Positions 16,484 to 23,639 of a stretch of 41,593 nt of DNA are shown here, in pieces. The notes beneath the pieces are model-generated. The model saw only the letters and a list, made by a program, of their open reading frames with translations. It ran no database searches and was not told where the DNA came from. How positions within the stretch are numbered: position 1 is the stretch's first letter; every line of letters begins with the position of its first letter. The position numbers were made by a program, and so were the translations under genes. Source of the DNA: Acholeplasmataceae bacterium (lineage in GTDB: Bacteria > Bacillota_I > Bacilli_A > Acholeplasmatales > Acholeplasmataceae); the NCBI GenBank assembly GCA_016934015.1, contig JAFGTQ010000061.1:1-41593 (forward strand), read 5' to 3'.

Positions 16484-16492
16484 ATTTTACCA
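16484..16492 (-). promoter_or_regulatory. Extended -10 promoter for thiI
   Basis: Minus-strand TGG-TAAAAT (TAAAAT is the complement of 16484-16489). It lies next to the divergent msrC -10, so the two promoters probably exclude each other. Confidence 0.5.
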
Positions 16493-16496
16493 TATA

Positions 16497-16505
16497 TGCT
16501 ATAAT
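16497..16505 (+). promoter_or_regulatory. Extended -10 promoter for msrC
   Basis: TGC-TATAAT (TATAAT 16500-16505). A GGTGGTGAT ribosome site follows before the ATG at 16525. Confidence 0.6.
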
Positions 16506-16524
16506 AATTCTTGGTGGTGATGAT

Positions 16525-16974
16525 ATGAAATATGAATTATTATGTGAATCTTTAGATGCTTTATTACAAACTCAACCAACTGAGATATCCATCTTATCAA
16601 ATGCCTCAGCATTTATATTTGAAAACATTGAAAATCTTAATTGGGCTGGATTCTATCTCTTTAATGGAAAAAAATTAATTTTAGGACCTTTTCAAGGAAA
16701 AGTTGCGTGTTCAACGATTGAACTTGGAAAAGGGGTTTGCGGTGAAGCAGCCATTAAACGACAAACGCTTGTCATTGATGATGTTTTAGCCCATGAAAAT
16801 CATATAGCTTGTGATAGTCATAGCCGTTCGGAAGTTGTCGTTCCAATCATTATTCATGATCAATTATACGGTGTTTTAGACGTTGATAGCCCAGTTTTTA
16901 ATCGTTTTGATCCAGATTTAGTCAAGTTCTTTGAATCGTTTGTTGATATCTTAATAAAATCAATTGACAAATAA
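16525..16974 (+). CDS. msrC: Free methionine-(R)-sulfoxide reductase, GAF domain
   Basis: Reduces free methionine-R-sulfoxide in the cytosol with thioredoxin or glutathione as donor. The 149-residue GAF protein has the family pattern: NWAGFYL, LGPFQGKVAC with Cys62, GKGVCGEA with Cys72, HIACDSHSRSEVVVPI with Cys96, and GVLDVDSP. All three cysteines of the fRMsr mechanism are present. The last codons contain the rpsD promoter -35, so the two transcripts overlap. Confidence 0.93.
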   Translation: MKYELLCESLDALLQTQPTEISILSNASAFIFENIENLNWAGFYLFNGKKLILGPFQGKVACSTIELGKGVCGEAAIKRQTLVIDDVLAHENHIACDSHSRSEVVVPIIIHDQLYGVLDVDSPVFNRFDPDLVKFFESFVDILIKSIDK

Positions 16975-16992
16975 ACCCCTATAGGGTAAAAT
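16964..16992 (+). promoter_or_regulatory. Promoter of rpsD
   Basis: TTGACA (16964-16969), 17 bases, TAAAAT (16987-16992). It overlaps the msrC stop codon. Confidence 0.85.
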
Positions 16993-16998
16993 AAATCA

Positions 16999-17149
16999 GT
17001 CGGTAAAAAGCAGGCGAATGCTTCATGAACCAGCGATCCCTACCAAATGGCGCCCTTAGTAACCTTTCTGCTTTAAGGTGAACAGAACATCGGGATACAG
17101 TTTATGAAAATAATTTTGCAGTTTTTACCACCAAAATAAAAAAGGAGGT
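16999..17149 (+). promoter_or_regulatory. Structured rpsD leader, probable S4 autoregulatory element
   Basis: A leader of about 155 bases precedes rpsD. GGTAAAAA (17002-17009) can pair with TTTTTACC (17122-17129), closing the whole leader just before the AAAGGAGGT ribosome site. The overlapping AAAGCAG (17007-17013) can instead pair with CTGCTTT (17068-17074). ATCCC (17036-17040) can pair with GGGAT (17092-17096). Competing pairings suggest a switch. Autoregulation by S4 is known for Bacillus rpsD; equivalence here is inference. Confidence 0.65.
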
Positions 17150-17156
17150 AAAAATT

Positions 17157-17756
17157 ATGTCACGTTATACAGGACCATCTTGGAAAATATCACGTCGTTT
17201 AGGCTATTCAATTTCAGAAACTGGAAAAGAATTAAAGAAACGCCCATATGCTCCAGGTCAACACGGTCAACGTCGTTCTAAACTTAGTGATTATGGTACT
17301 CAGTTACAAGAAAAACAAAAAGTACGTTTCACTTATGGCATCTCAGAAAAACAATTTAGAAAGACATTCAACGAAGCGGACAAGATGAAAGGTAAGCATG
17401 GTGAAAACTTCTTACGTCTCTTAGAATCTCGTCTTGACAATGTGGTGTATCGTTTGGGATTCGCTCGTACGCGTTCACAAGCTCGCCAATTAGTCAATCA
17501 CGGTCATTTCTTAGTGGATGGTAAAAAAGTAGATATTCCATCATACCGTCTAGTTCCAGGTCAAAAAATTAGTTTCCGTGAAGCTTCGAAGAACTTAAAA
17601 GTTGTTCAAGAATCACTAGAAGCTCAATATGCATCCGTTGAATACGTATCCTTAGATAAAGATACAATGACTGGTACATTCGTTCGTTATCCAGAACGTA
17701 ATGAGTTCTTAACAGAAGTTAATGAACAATTAATTGTTGAATTCTACAACAGATAA
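17157..17756 (+). CDS. rpsD: Ribosomal protein S4
   Basis: Primary 16S rRNA-binding protein that nucleates 30S assembly and often represses its own synthesis. The 199-residue protein is full length. It begins [16 protein letters not shown], has the S4 RNA-binding domain from about residue 90 ([32 protein letters not shown]) and no zinc-finger cysteines at the N terminus. A near-perfect ribosome site AAAGGAGGT precedes it, and a perfect terminator follows. Confidence 0.98.
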   Translation: MSRYTGPSWKISRRLGYSISETGKELKKRPYAPGQHGQRRSKLSDYGTQLQEKQKVRFTYGISEKQFRKTFNEADKMKGKHGENFLRLLESRLDNVVYRLGFARTRSQARQLVNHGHFLVDGKKVDIPSYRLVPGQKISFREASKNLKVVQESLEAQYASVEYVSLDKDTMTGTFVRYPERNEFLTEVNEQLIVEFYNR

Positions 17757-17764
17757 TTAAAATA

Positions 17765-17794
17765 GATGATTTCAAATCGAAATCATCTTTTTTT
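17765..17794 (+). terminator. Intrinsic terminator of rpsD
   Basis: 9-bp perfect stem GATGATTTC/GAAATCATC (17765-17773 with 17779-17787) and seven T. Confidence 0.9.
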
Positions 17795-17806
17795 ATGCTT
17801 TTTTAT

Positions 17807-17830
17807 AAAAAAATAGGGTTTCCCCTATTT
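17807..17830 (-). terminator. Intrinsic terminator of the pgk-tpiA operon
   Basis: 8-bp stem AAATAGGG/CCCTATTT (17811-17818 with 17823-17830); the minus-strand T-run comes from A 17807-17813. The tpiA TAG stop lies in the stem. Confidence 0.85.
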
Positions 17831-18586
17831 CTTAAGTGCAGCTTTAACTAATGTTAAGTAAGAAGTTGGATCAAGTGATGCTCCTCCAACAAGTGCACCA
17901 TCAATATCTGGCATCGCAATTAAGCTATCCACATTTTTAGGATTGACTGATCCACCGTATAAAATACGAAGTTGTTCACTAATCTTTTCACCATATAGTG
18001 ATTTAATCACTTCACGGATGGCTTGAATTGTTTCATTCGCTTGTTCTGGTGTTGCTGTACGTCCTGTTCCTATTGCCCAGATAGGTTCATAAGCAATAAT
18101 GGTTTTTAGTACATCTTCTGCTGGGATATTTTGATATGCCTTAATCACTTGTTGTTTAACAAAATCATTGGTAGTACCTGCTTCACGAATTTCTAAAGAT
18201 TCACCACAACAAACAATCGGTGTTAAATCATATTTAATTGCTTGAATCGCTTTTAAATTGACTGATTCATCAGTTTCATTATAATATGCGCGTCTTTCGC
18301 TGTGCCCAATGACCACATAGTCCACACCATAAGAACGTAACATAGGTGCAGATACTTCACCTGTGTATGCACCTTCGTCAAGATAATGCATATTTTGAGC
18401 ACCAATTTTTAAATTTTCGCCTTCTCTTTTTACTAAATCGCGCAAGAAAATTGATGGCGCACAAATCACTGTTTCGACTTTTTCAAATTCTGGAACTTCA
18501 AGATTAACTGCGTAGATGAAAGCTAGAGCATCATCTTTAGTTTTATACATCTTCCAGTTTCCAGCAATAACAGGAGTTCTTCTCAT
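17825..18586 (-). CDS. tpiA: Triosephosphate isomerase
   Basis: Interconverts dihydroxyacetone phosphate and glyceraldehyde 3-phosphate. The 253-residue protein has the active-site set Asn10 and Lys12 (GNWKMYK), His95 (IGHSERR) and Glu167 (AYEPIWAIGTG), followed by the phosphate-binding LYGGSVNPKN and GALVGGASL. The start is 4 bases after the HPr-like stop without a clear ribosome site of its own, so translation is probably coupled. It is the last gene of the pgk operon. Confidence 0.98.
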   Translation of the reverse strand: MRRTPVIAGNWKMYKTKDDALAFIYAVNLEVPEFEKVETVICAPSIFLRDLVKREGENLKIGAQNMHYLDEGAYTGEVSAPMLRSYGVDYVVIGHSERRAYYNETDESVNLKAIQAIKYDLTPIVCCGESLEIREAGTTNDFVKQQVIKAYQNIPAEDVLKTIIAYEPIWAIGTGRTATPEQANETIQAIREVIKSLYGEKISEQLRILYGGSVNPKNVDSLIAMPDIDGALVGGASLDPTSYLTLVKAALKK

Positions 18587-18590
18587 CGCT

Positions 18591-18836
18591 TTAGCCTAAA
18601 ATGCTTGCTACGTCTTTAATTGCTTCTGCTGCACGTGTTCCTCTAGCCACGATACGAACATTTTCCCCATGAGGGATTGCTAAAGACATTAACGCTAAAA
18701 TTGACTTAAGGTCAACCACTTTATCTTTATAAAGTAACTCGATTTCAACGGTATATTTTGAAGCTGTTTGAACAACTTTAGCAGCGAGTGCTGCATGTAA
18801 GCCCGTTGTGCTTTTAATCATAATTTCTTTTTCCAT
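18591..18836 (-). CDS. HPr-family protein lacking the active-site arginine
   Basis: HPr carries phosphate in the sugar phosphotransferase system on His15 and acts as a regulator when phosphorylated on Ser46. The 81-residue protein aligns along its length with HPr. It reads TTGLHAALAAKVVQTASKY where HPr reads HARPA: the histidine stays (residue 14), but Arg17 and Pro18 of the usual numbering are Ala and Leu. The Ser46 region is intact (VDLKSILALMSL, Ser45 here). That pattern favours a regulatory, Crh-like role over phosphate transfer. The start at 18836 has GAAAGGA upstream; the longer frame overlaps the Xre gene. Confidence 0.88.
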   Translation of the reverse strand: MEKEIMIKSTTGLHAALAAKVVQTASKYTVEIELLYKDKVVDLKSILALMSLAIPHGENVRIVARGTRAAEAIKDVASILG

Positions 18837-18852
18837 AATCATCTTCCTTTCA

Positions 18853-19392
18853 TTAAAACATAGGTGGTGTGCTAATCCATAATACTTTCGCACTTTCAAA
18901 ACTTTGATTCATTAAGTAATGCTCTTGATTTGCATAATAATAGAATGACTCGCCTTTTTTGATGACATAACGTTTTTGGTTAAGTACAAGGAGTATTTGA
19001 CCTTCTAAAACCAGACCAAATTCTTCACCTGAATGTGCACCATGAATGTGCGATTGTCCACCTGGGTTAAGTTCCAGAATTACAGGATCCATTTCATATT
19101 TTAAATCATGTGGTATCATTTTTGTTAAGATATGCTTTAAATTTGGATCTTCAATCACCTGATAACTATCTTTTTTAAAAATAGCTTTTTGGTTTTCTTG
19201 CGGACTAAAGAATTCTTGAACATTTGTTCCAAGTGCCTCTAAAATCGCAAATAGAGATTGCATCGAAGGTGAAGTCAGATCATTTTCAAGTTGTGAAATA
19301 TACCCTTTTGTTAAACCCAATTTATTGGCGAGTTCCGCTTGTGTCATTTTTTGACCCAAACGTAGATTTCTTAACTTCTCACCGATATTCAT
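18853..19392 (-). CDS. Xre-family regulator with C-terminal cupin domain
   Basis: A DNA-binding protein that probably senses a small ligand through its cupin. The 179 residues hold a helix-turn-helix (about 7-61, TQAELANKLGLTKGYISQLEN) and a cupin-2 barrel (about 100-175) with HIHGAHSGEEFGLVLEGQ and a WIST end. This layout is like PuuR/SutR regulators, but the ligand is unknown. Its ATG overlaps the pgk TAA by one base (TAATG) and the HPr-like gene follows after 16 bases. A regulator inside a glycolytic operon suggests feedback on it. Confidence 0.88.
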   Translation of the reverse strand: MNIGEKLRNLRLGQKMTQAELANKLGLTKGYISQLENDLTSPSMQSLFAILEALGTNVQEFFSPQENQKAIFKKDSYQVIEDPNLKHILTKMIPHDLKYEMDPVILELNPGGQSHIHGAHSGEEFGLVLEGQILLVLNQKRYVIKKGESFYYYANQEHYLMNQSFESAKVLWISTPPMF

Positions 19393-20588
19393 TATTTATC
19401 ATCCACGCATGCGATACCTGGTAATGTTTTACCTTCTAAATATTCTAAAGATGCACCGCCACCAGTTGAAATATGTGAGAATCCATCTTTTAATCCAAAT
19501 TGGATGACTGCCGCTGCTGAATCGCCACCACCAATAATGGTTGTCGCTTGTTCTTTAATTTCAGCAATTGATTGTGCAATACTTCGTGTACCTTCAGCGA
19601 ATCTTGGAAATTCAAAGACACCGAGTGGTCCATTCCATACAACAGTACGAGCAGTTTGGATATAAGATTCAAAAAGTTGAATCGTTCTTGGTCCAATATC
19701 CATACCAAGTTCATCTTGTGGAATGTTTTCAATACTTCTCACATTCTTTTCGGTATCTGCATCAAATGCTTTACCTGTAATCACATCATCGCCAAGAATA
19801 ATTTTACCTTGGCTGAGTTCTAAAAGTTCTTTCGCAAGTTCTACTTTATCAGCTTCGAGTAAACTCTTACCAATTTCTAAACCCATTGCTTTATAAAAAG
19901 TGAAGATCATGCCACCACCAATTAATACATAGTCGGCAACATTTAATAAATTTTTTATAACTTCAATTTTATCTGAAACTTTAGCCCCACCAAGAATTGC
20001 CACAAATGGACGTTCTGGAGATTCTAATGTTCCACCGATAAATTTAATTTCTTTCTCTAATAAGAAACCAGCAACTGTATGTTTAATATTTGCTGCAATA
20101 CCTACATTTGATGCTGCATCACGATGTGCTGTTCCAAATGCGTCATTGACAAATACATCACCTAGAGAAGCCCAATATTTTCCAAGTTCTGGATCGTTTT
20201 TACTTTCTTTTTTGCCATCTAAATCTTCAAAACGTGTATTTTCAAACATGAGAACTTCACCATCTTTAAGATGATTGATCGCTTCTTCTAACTTTTTGCC
20301 ACGTGTCTCAGGAATAAATACAACCGGTTGATTCAAGTGCTCTTCAAGTCTTTTTGCAACAACAGAAAGGCTGTTTTTTGCTTTATCACTTTCATCTTTT
20401 ACTCTACCTAGGTGAGAAAATATAATTGCTCTACCACCTTTTTCTAAAACATAATTAATGGTGGGTAGTGCTTCGACTATTCGATTTTCATCAGTAATGA
20501 CACCTTCTTTTAAAGGGACATTAAAATCGACACGAATTAAAACTTTTTTGCCTTTTAATTCAATATCACGAATGGTTTGTTTTGGCAT
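19392..20588 (-). CDS. pgk: Phosphoglycerate kinase
   Basis: Makes ATP from 1,3-bisphosphoglycerate. The 398-residue protein is full length. It has the N-terminal [11 protein letters not shown], the substrate-binding HLGR, the hinge and [10 protein letters not shown], and the nucleotide-binding GGGDSAAA and STGGGASLE. The ribosome site is AAAGGAGA. It leads the operon with the Xre/cupin, HPr-like and tpiA genes. gapA is not linked. Confidence 0.98.
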   Translation of the reverse strand: MPKQTIRDIELKGKKVLIRVDFNVPLKEGVITDENRIVEALPTINYVLEKGGRAIIFSHLGRVKDESDKAKNSLSVVAKRLEEHLNQPVVFIPETRGKKLEEAINHLKDGEVLMFENTRFEDLDGKKESKNDPELGKYWASLGDVFVNDAFGTAHRDAASNVGIAANIKHTVAGFLLEKEIKFIGGTLESPERPFVAILGGAKVSDKIEVIKNLLNVADYVLIGGGMIFTFYKAMGLEIGKSLLEADKVELAKELLELSQGKIILGDDVITGKAFDADTEKNVRSIENIPQDELGMDIGPRTIQLFESYIQTARTVVWNGPLGVFEFPRFAEGTRSIAQSIAEIKEQATTIIGGGDSAAAVIQFGLKDGFSHISTGGGASLEYLEGKTLPGIACVDDK

Positions 20589-20639
20589 GATTAAATTCTC
20601 CTTTAAGATGGAATTTTAATATTGCTTAAAGCCGTAATC

Positions 20640-20648
20640 ATTATATCA
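20640..20648 (-). promoter_or_regulatory. Extended -10 promoter of the pgk operon
   Basis: Minus-strand TGA-TATAAT (TATAAT is the complement of 20640-20645), with TAGAAA as a weak -35 17 bases upstream. It gives a leader of about 45 bases. No cre-like site is seen here. Confidence 0.6.
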
Positions 20649-20673
20649 CCAATAGAGTTCATTTTCTATAAGA

Positions 20674-21087
20674 TTAGGTATGAAAGTGTTTTACTTTTTC
20701 TTTTTTTATGATATTCACAAAATTTATAGCTTTTTCTAAAAACGCCATATTTTTATCGATTTCAAGTGTATGATTACTGAAAAATGTTATGATTATACCC
20801 TTTGGTGATGTATAAAACGCTTTTATTGCAGAATGATTAATCCAAATATTTTCATAATCTCTAATTCTCATGATTGGAATTAGCATCAGATCATTTGATA
20901 ATACAAGTGGTATACGCTGAGATTTATGATATTTTTTTTGTATGGCTTTAACATACCCATCATAAGTGATTAAATGTTCAATACAAAGACTATGAATGAT
21001 GGCGTTCATTGAATGTTTATGTTTACTAATATGGCTATCTTGATAAATATATGTCATTTGATGCTCATGTTTAATATATTCAATCAT
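20674..21087 (-). CDS. ComK-like transcription regulator family protein
   Basis: The middle and C-terminal parts resemble Bacillus ComK, the master regulator of competence. RIPLVLSNDLMLIPIM, then IWINHSAIKAFY, then ITFFSNHTLEIDKN occur in the order and spacing of the ComK core, and a helix follows. At 137 residues it is shorter than ComK (about 192) at both ends. The ATG at 21087 has GGAG 9 bases upstream; an upstream TTG would remove that spacing. It follows the msmX-type gene after a terminator and must start from a promoter I cannot see, or from read-through. The family call comes from motif memory, not a search. Confidence 0.6.
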   Translation of the reverse strand: MIEYIKHEHQMTYIYQDSHISKHKHSMNAIIHSLCIEHLITYDGYVKAIQKKYHKSQRIPLVLSNDLMLIPIMRIRDYENIWINHSAIKAFYTSPKGIIITFFSNHTLEIDKNMAFLEKAINFVNIIKKEKVKHFHT

Positions 21088-21097
21088 CTTTTTCTCC

Positions 21098-21120
21098 AAA
21101 AAAAAAGCCCGAAGGCTTTT
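21098..21120 (-). terminator. Intrinsic terminator of the msmX-type gene
   Basis: Stem AAAAGCC/GGCTTTT with a CGAA loop (21103-21109 with 21114-21120), and nine T on the minus strand. It overlaps the upstream side of the ComK-like ribosome site. Confidence 0.8.
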
Positions 21121-22228
21121 AGTCTTTAAGTTTCAAAACAAGTTCATTTTCTGGATTAAAGAAATGTGACTTATGCATATCGAATGCTAATCTCATCTTA
21201 TCTCCAATACGAATACCAGCACGTGCATCGATTGATGCGCAGCAATGTGAACCATTAATATCCATATAGCAGTTTGTTACAGAACCTAATAGTTCAGCAA
21301 CATCGACTGTAATATCTAATACAGCTCCTGGATAAGTTTCTTTAACAACTTGATCGTCATGAATATCTTCTGGTCTAATACCTAAAACGATATCTTTATC
21401 GACAAGACCATTTTGCTTCACAATTTCAAATTTATCATCAGGTAATAAAATTTCGTAATCGCCTGTAATAAACATCTTATTTTTATTGACTTTACCATAA
21501 ATAAAGTTCATGGGTGGTGTTCCAATAAATCCTGCAACGAACATATTTTCAGGATGATCATAAATTTCTTTTGGTGCACCTACTTGCATGATATATCCAT
21601 CTTTCATAACAACAATTCTTGAAGCCATTGTCATCGCTTCAATTTGGTCATGGGTAACATAAATCGTTGTTGTTTCAATTTTGTTATGAAGTTTAATGAG
21701 TTCGCCTCTCATTTGAACACGTAATTTCGCATCAAGGTTTGACAATGGTTCGTCCATTAAGAATACTTTAGCATTACGTACAATTGCGCGTCCTAAAGCA
21801 ACTCTTTGGCGTTGTCCGCCTGATAAAGCTTTTGGTTTACGTTTTAAATAAGGGACTAATCCTAAAATTTCTGCAGCAGCATTAACTTTTTCTTCGATAA
21901 TATCTTTTGGCATTTTTCTTAACTTTAATCCAAAAGCCATATTATCATAAACCGTCATATGAGGATAAAGAGCATATGATTGGAATACCATCGCGATATT
22001 GCGATCTTTAGGTGCTTTATCATTGACCATTTCTTCATCGATATAAAGTTCTCCAGATGAAATTTCTTCAAGTCCAGCAATCATTCTTAGGGTTGTTGAT
22101 TTCCCACATCCTGATGGACCTACGAAAACAATAAATTCTTTGTCTCTAATTTCCAAATTGAAGTCAAAAACAGCTTGAACACCATTTGGATAAATCTTAT
22201 TAATATTGCTAAGTTTTAAAGTAGCCAT
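21119..22228 (-). CDS. msmX: Sugar ABC transporter ATP-binding protein, MsmX/UgpC type
   Basis: The ATPase of CUT1 carbohydrate importers. In Firmicutes one such protein often energises several permeases. The 369 residues have Walker A GPSGCGKS (37-44), the Q-loop, signature LSGGQRQR, Walker B VFLMDEP, and an H-loop in YVTHDQ. A regulatory OB-like C-terminal domain with the HPr/EIIA-binding region of the subfamily follows. No permease or binding protein gene lies nearby, so it is an orphan multitask ATPase. Its promoter holds a cre-like site. Confidence 0.92.
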   Translation of the reverse strand: MATLKLSNINKIYPNGVQAVFDFNLEIRDKEFIVFVGPSGCGKSTTLRMIAGLEEISSGELYIDEEMVNDKAPKDRNIAMVFQSYALYPHMTVYDNMAFGLKLRKMPKDIIEEKVNAAAEILGLVPYLKRKPKALSGGQRQRVALGRAIVRNAKVFLMDEPLSNLDAKLRVQMRGELIKLHNKIETTTIYVTHDQIEAMTMASRIVVMKDGYIMQVGAPKEIYDHPENMFVAGFIGTPPMNFIYGKVNKNKMFITGDYEILLPDDKFEIVKQNGLVDKDIVLGIRPEDIHDDQVVKETYPGAVLDITVDVAELLGSVTNCYMDINGSHCCASIDARAGIRIGDKMRLAFDMHKSHFFNPENELVLKLKD

Positions 22229-22258
22229 ATATGCATTCTCCTTTTACTTGATGTATCC

Positions 22259-22278
22259 ATTATAGCAAGCGTTTTCGT
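22259..22278 (-). promoter_or_regulatory. Promoter of the msmX-type gene with embedded cre-like site
   Basis: Extended -10 TGC-TATAAT (TATAAT is the complement of 22259-22264). The adjacent minus-strand ACGAAAACGCTTGCT (22264-22278) fits WTGNAANCGNWNNCW with one mismatch and fills the spacer. A CcpA-type protein bound here should block transcription. Against the stricter TGWAANCGNTNWCA it has three mismatches. Confidence 0.45.
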
Positions 22279-22280
22279 AT

Positions 22281-22303
22281 AAAAAAATGTGCAAAATGCA
22301 CAT
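22281..22303 (-). terminator. Intrinsic terminator of the htrA-like operon
   Basis: 7-bp stem ATGTGCA/TGCACAT with an AAA loop (22287-22293 with 22297-22303), and seven T on the minus strand. Confidence 0.8.
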
Positions 22304-22306
22304 ATT

Positions 22307-22882
22307 TTATGAAATCAGTTGATAGATAATAACTGCATCTTGAAACCTTCTGACATCAAACCCTGTTTCTTGTAAGAACTTATCAAGTCTTTGAATTAAA
22401 GTATTACGGTGAATATAAAGTTCTTTAGAAGCTTTTGACATATTTTGATCATTTTCAAAATAAATATTCAGTGTATCGAGCATCATATTATCTTTCGCGT
22501 ATTTTCTTAAAAATTGTTCTTTTAGTATCGTTTTTGAAAGATGCATGATGGATTTTAAAACTTTTTGATCATTTAGAAATGGGCCAATCTTTTTTGGAAC
22601 TAGTTCAATATAAGAACTAATAAAGTGATAATGTATCATCAATTCATCTAGATTTTCAAAATAGAATGATTGATATAATACCAAATCATAGAGAGTATCT
22701 GAAAGCATATTTAATGTGATTTCTTCAAAATCCAGTTCATCATATCCTTCGTAAATAAAAAGTGCTGAATTATCATTTTGAGTCATATCAATCACATGTA
22801 CAAGAGACATAAATAAAGCATTTAAATCTTGTTGAATATCTGTCATATCATGAACACTCTTTATATAGATAAAGCGTTTCAA
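22307..22882 (-). CDS. PucR-type helix-turn-helix protein
   Basis: A probable transcription regulator. The C-terminal 55 residues match the PucR/CdaR HTH_30 pattern: LDTLNIYFENDQNMSKASKELYIHRNTL... then FDVRRFQDAVIIYQLI. The first about 130 residues are an unrecognised domain. The likely start is TTG at 22882, with AAAGGAAGTGA 7 bases before it and overlapping the upstream TGA. The ATG 18 codons earlier lies inside the pseudoprotease gene. It is the last gene of the protease operon, so it may regulate, or respond to, the surface protease pair. Ligand and targets are unknown. Confidence 0.75.
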   Translation of the reverse strand: MKRFIYIKSVHDMTDIQQDLNALFMSLVHVIDMTQNDNSALFIYEGYDELDFEEITLNMLSDTLYDLVLYQSFYFENLDELMIHYHFISSYIELVPKKIGPFLNDQKVLKSIMHLSKTILKEQFLRKYAKDNMMLDTLNIYFENDQNMSKASKELYIHRNTLIQRLDKFLQETGFDVRRFQDAVIIYQLIS

Positions 22883-22886
22883 AAAA

Positions 22887-23639
22887 TCACTTCCTTTCCA
22901 GTTGATGATAGTTTGTAATGACATTCGTAATGGCATCTAAAGTGATGATAACTGATTTACCTTCTAACAGTTCCGTTTGTAAACCCACCAGTTGAAGTTG
23001 ACTATTCATAATTGCTCCACCATGGCTTAATTCATCTGAAGGTATGGATGTATAAATAAGATTTAAGTCAGACCGATAGTTTGTAATTAATCCCATCGAA
23101 GTTGCATTCTGAATTTTATAATGATTTCCTAGCAGCAATACAGGCTCACCAATCTTTGGTGCATATGTTGCCATATCAATCATGTCGTAGTGATAATATT
23201 TAGAAGTAATTGAAATGATTGTAATAGGTTCAATAAGGTCATCATAAATCTGAGTTGCTAAATGGGTATTGTTCATATAATCAATAGCACTAATAATAAC
23301 TTTTTGACCAATTAATTTATTGGTTTGGTTTTGATCAATTAAAATAAAATATTCATCATCTACATGATCAAAAATTACCCCAGATGATATGCGTGTTTCA
23401 ACTAAAATATTTAAGTTCGAAAAAACACTAACCTCAATTTTTACAATGGATGGCATAACTTTAATCATGGCATCATTAATCAGTTGGTAAAATTGTTCTT
23501 CTTCGGATATATCATGATCAATATAAGCATCATATTGATTTGATAAATATTGAAAATCCTCACTTTTTTCTTCACCGATATACATACCACAACCACTTAA
23601 TAATAATATTAAACCAATAATAAGTATGAGTCGTTTCAT
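22887..23639 (-). CDS. Lipoprotein, inactive paralogue of the HtrA-like protease (pseudoprotease)
   Basis: A 250-residue lipoprotein with signal peptide and lipobox LLSGC (Cys17), so it is anchored on the outside of the membrane. It aligns without gaps with its upstream neighbour over the 54 residues after GVIF. The positions of the triad His97, Asp131 and Ser214 of the neighbour are here Asn104, Pro138 and Gly208. It is therefore a trypsin-fold protein without a catalytic triad. The Ser-region alignment is also gapless (SHGGAIMNSQLQLVGL). It overlaps the htrA-like gene by 4 bases (ATGA), so the pair is translated together. It may be a decoy, inhibitor or sensory partner; that is inference. 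Confidence 0.75.
   Translation of the reverse strand: MKRLILIIGLILLLSGCGMYIGEEKSEDFQYLSNQYDAYIDHDISEEEQFYQLINDAMIKVMPSIVKIEVSVFSNLNILVETRISSGVIFDHVDDEYFILIDQNQTNKLIGQKVIISAIDYMNNTHLATQIYDDLIEPITIISITSKYYHYDMIDMATYAPKIGEPVLLLGNHYKIQNATSMGLITNYRSDLNLIYTSIPSDELSHGGAIMNSQLQLVGLQTELLEGKSVIITLDAITNVITNYHQLERK

Noticed and set aside
19490-19823. Several open frames inside pgk on both strands
   Set aside because: Shadow frames of a highly conserved gene.
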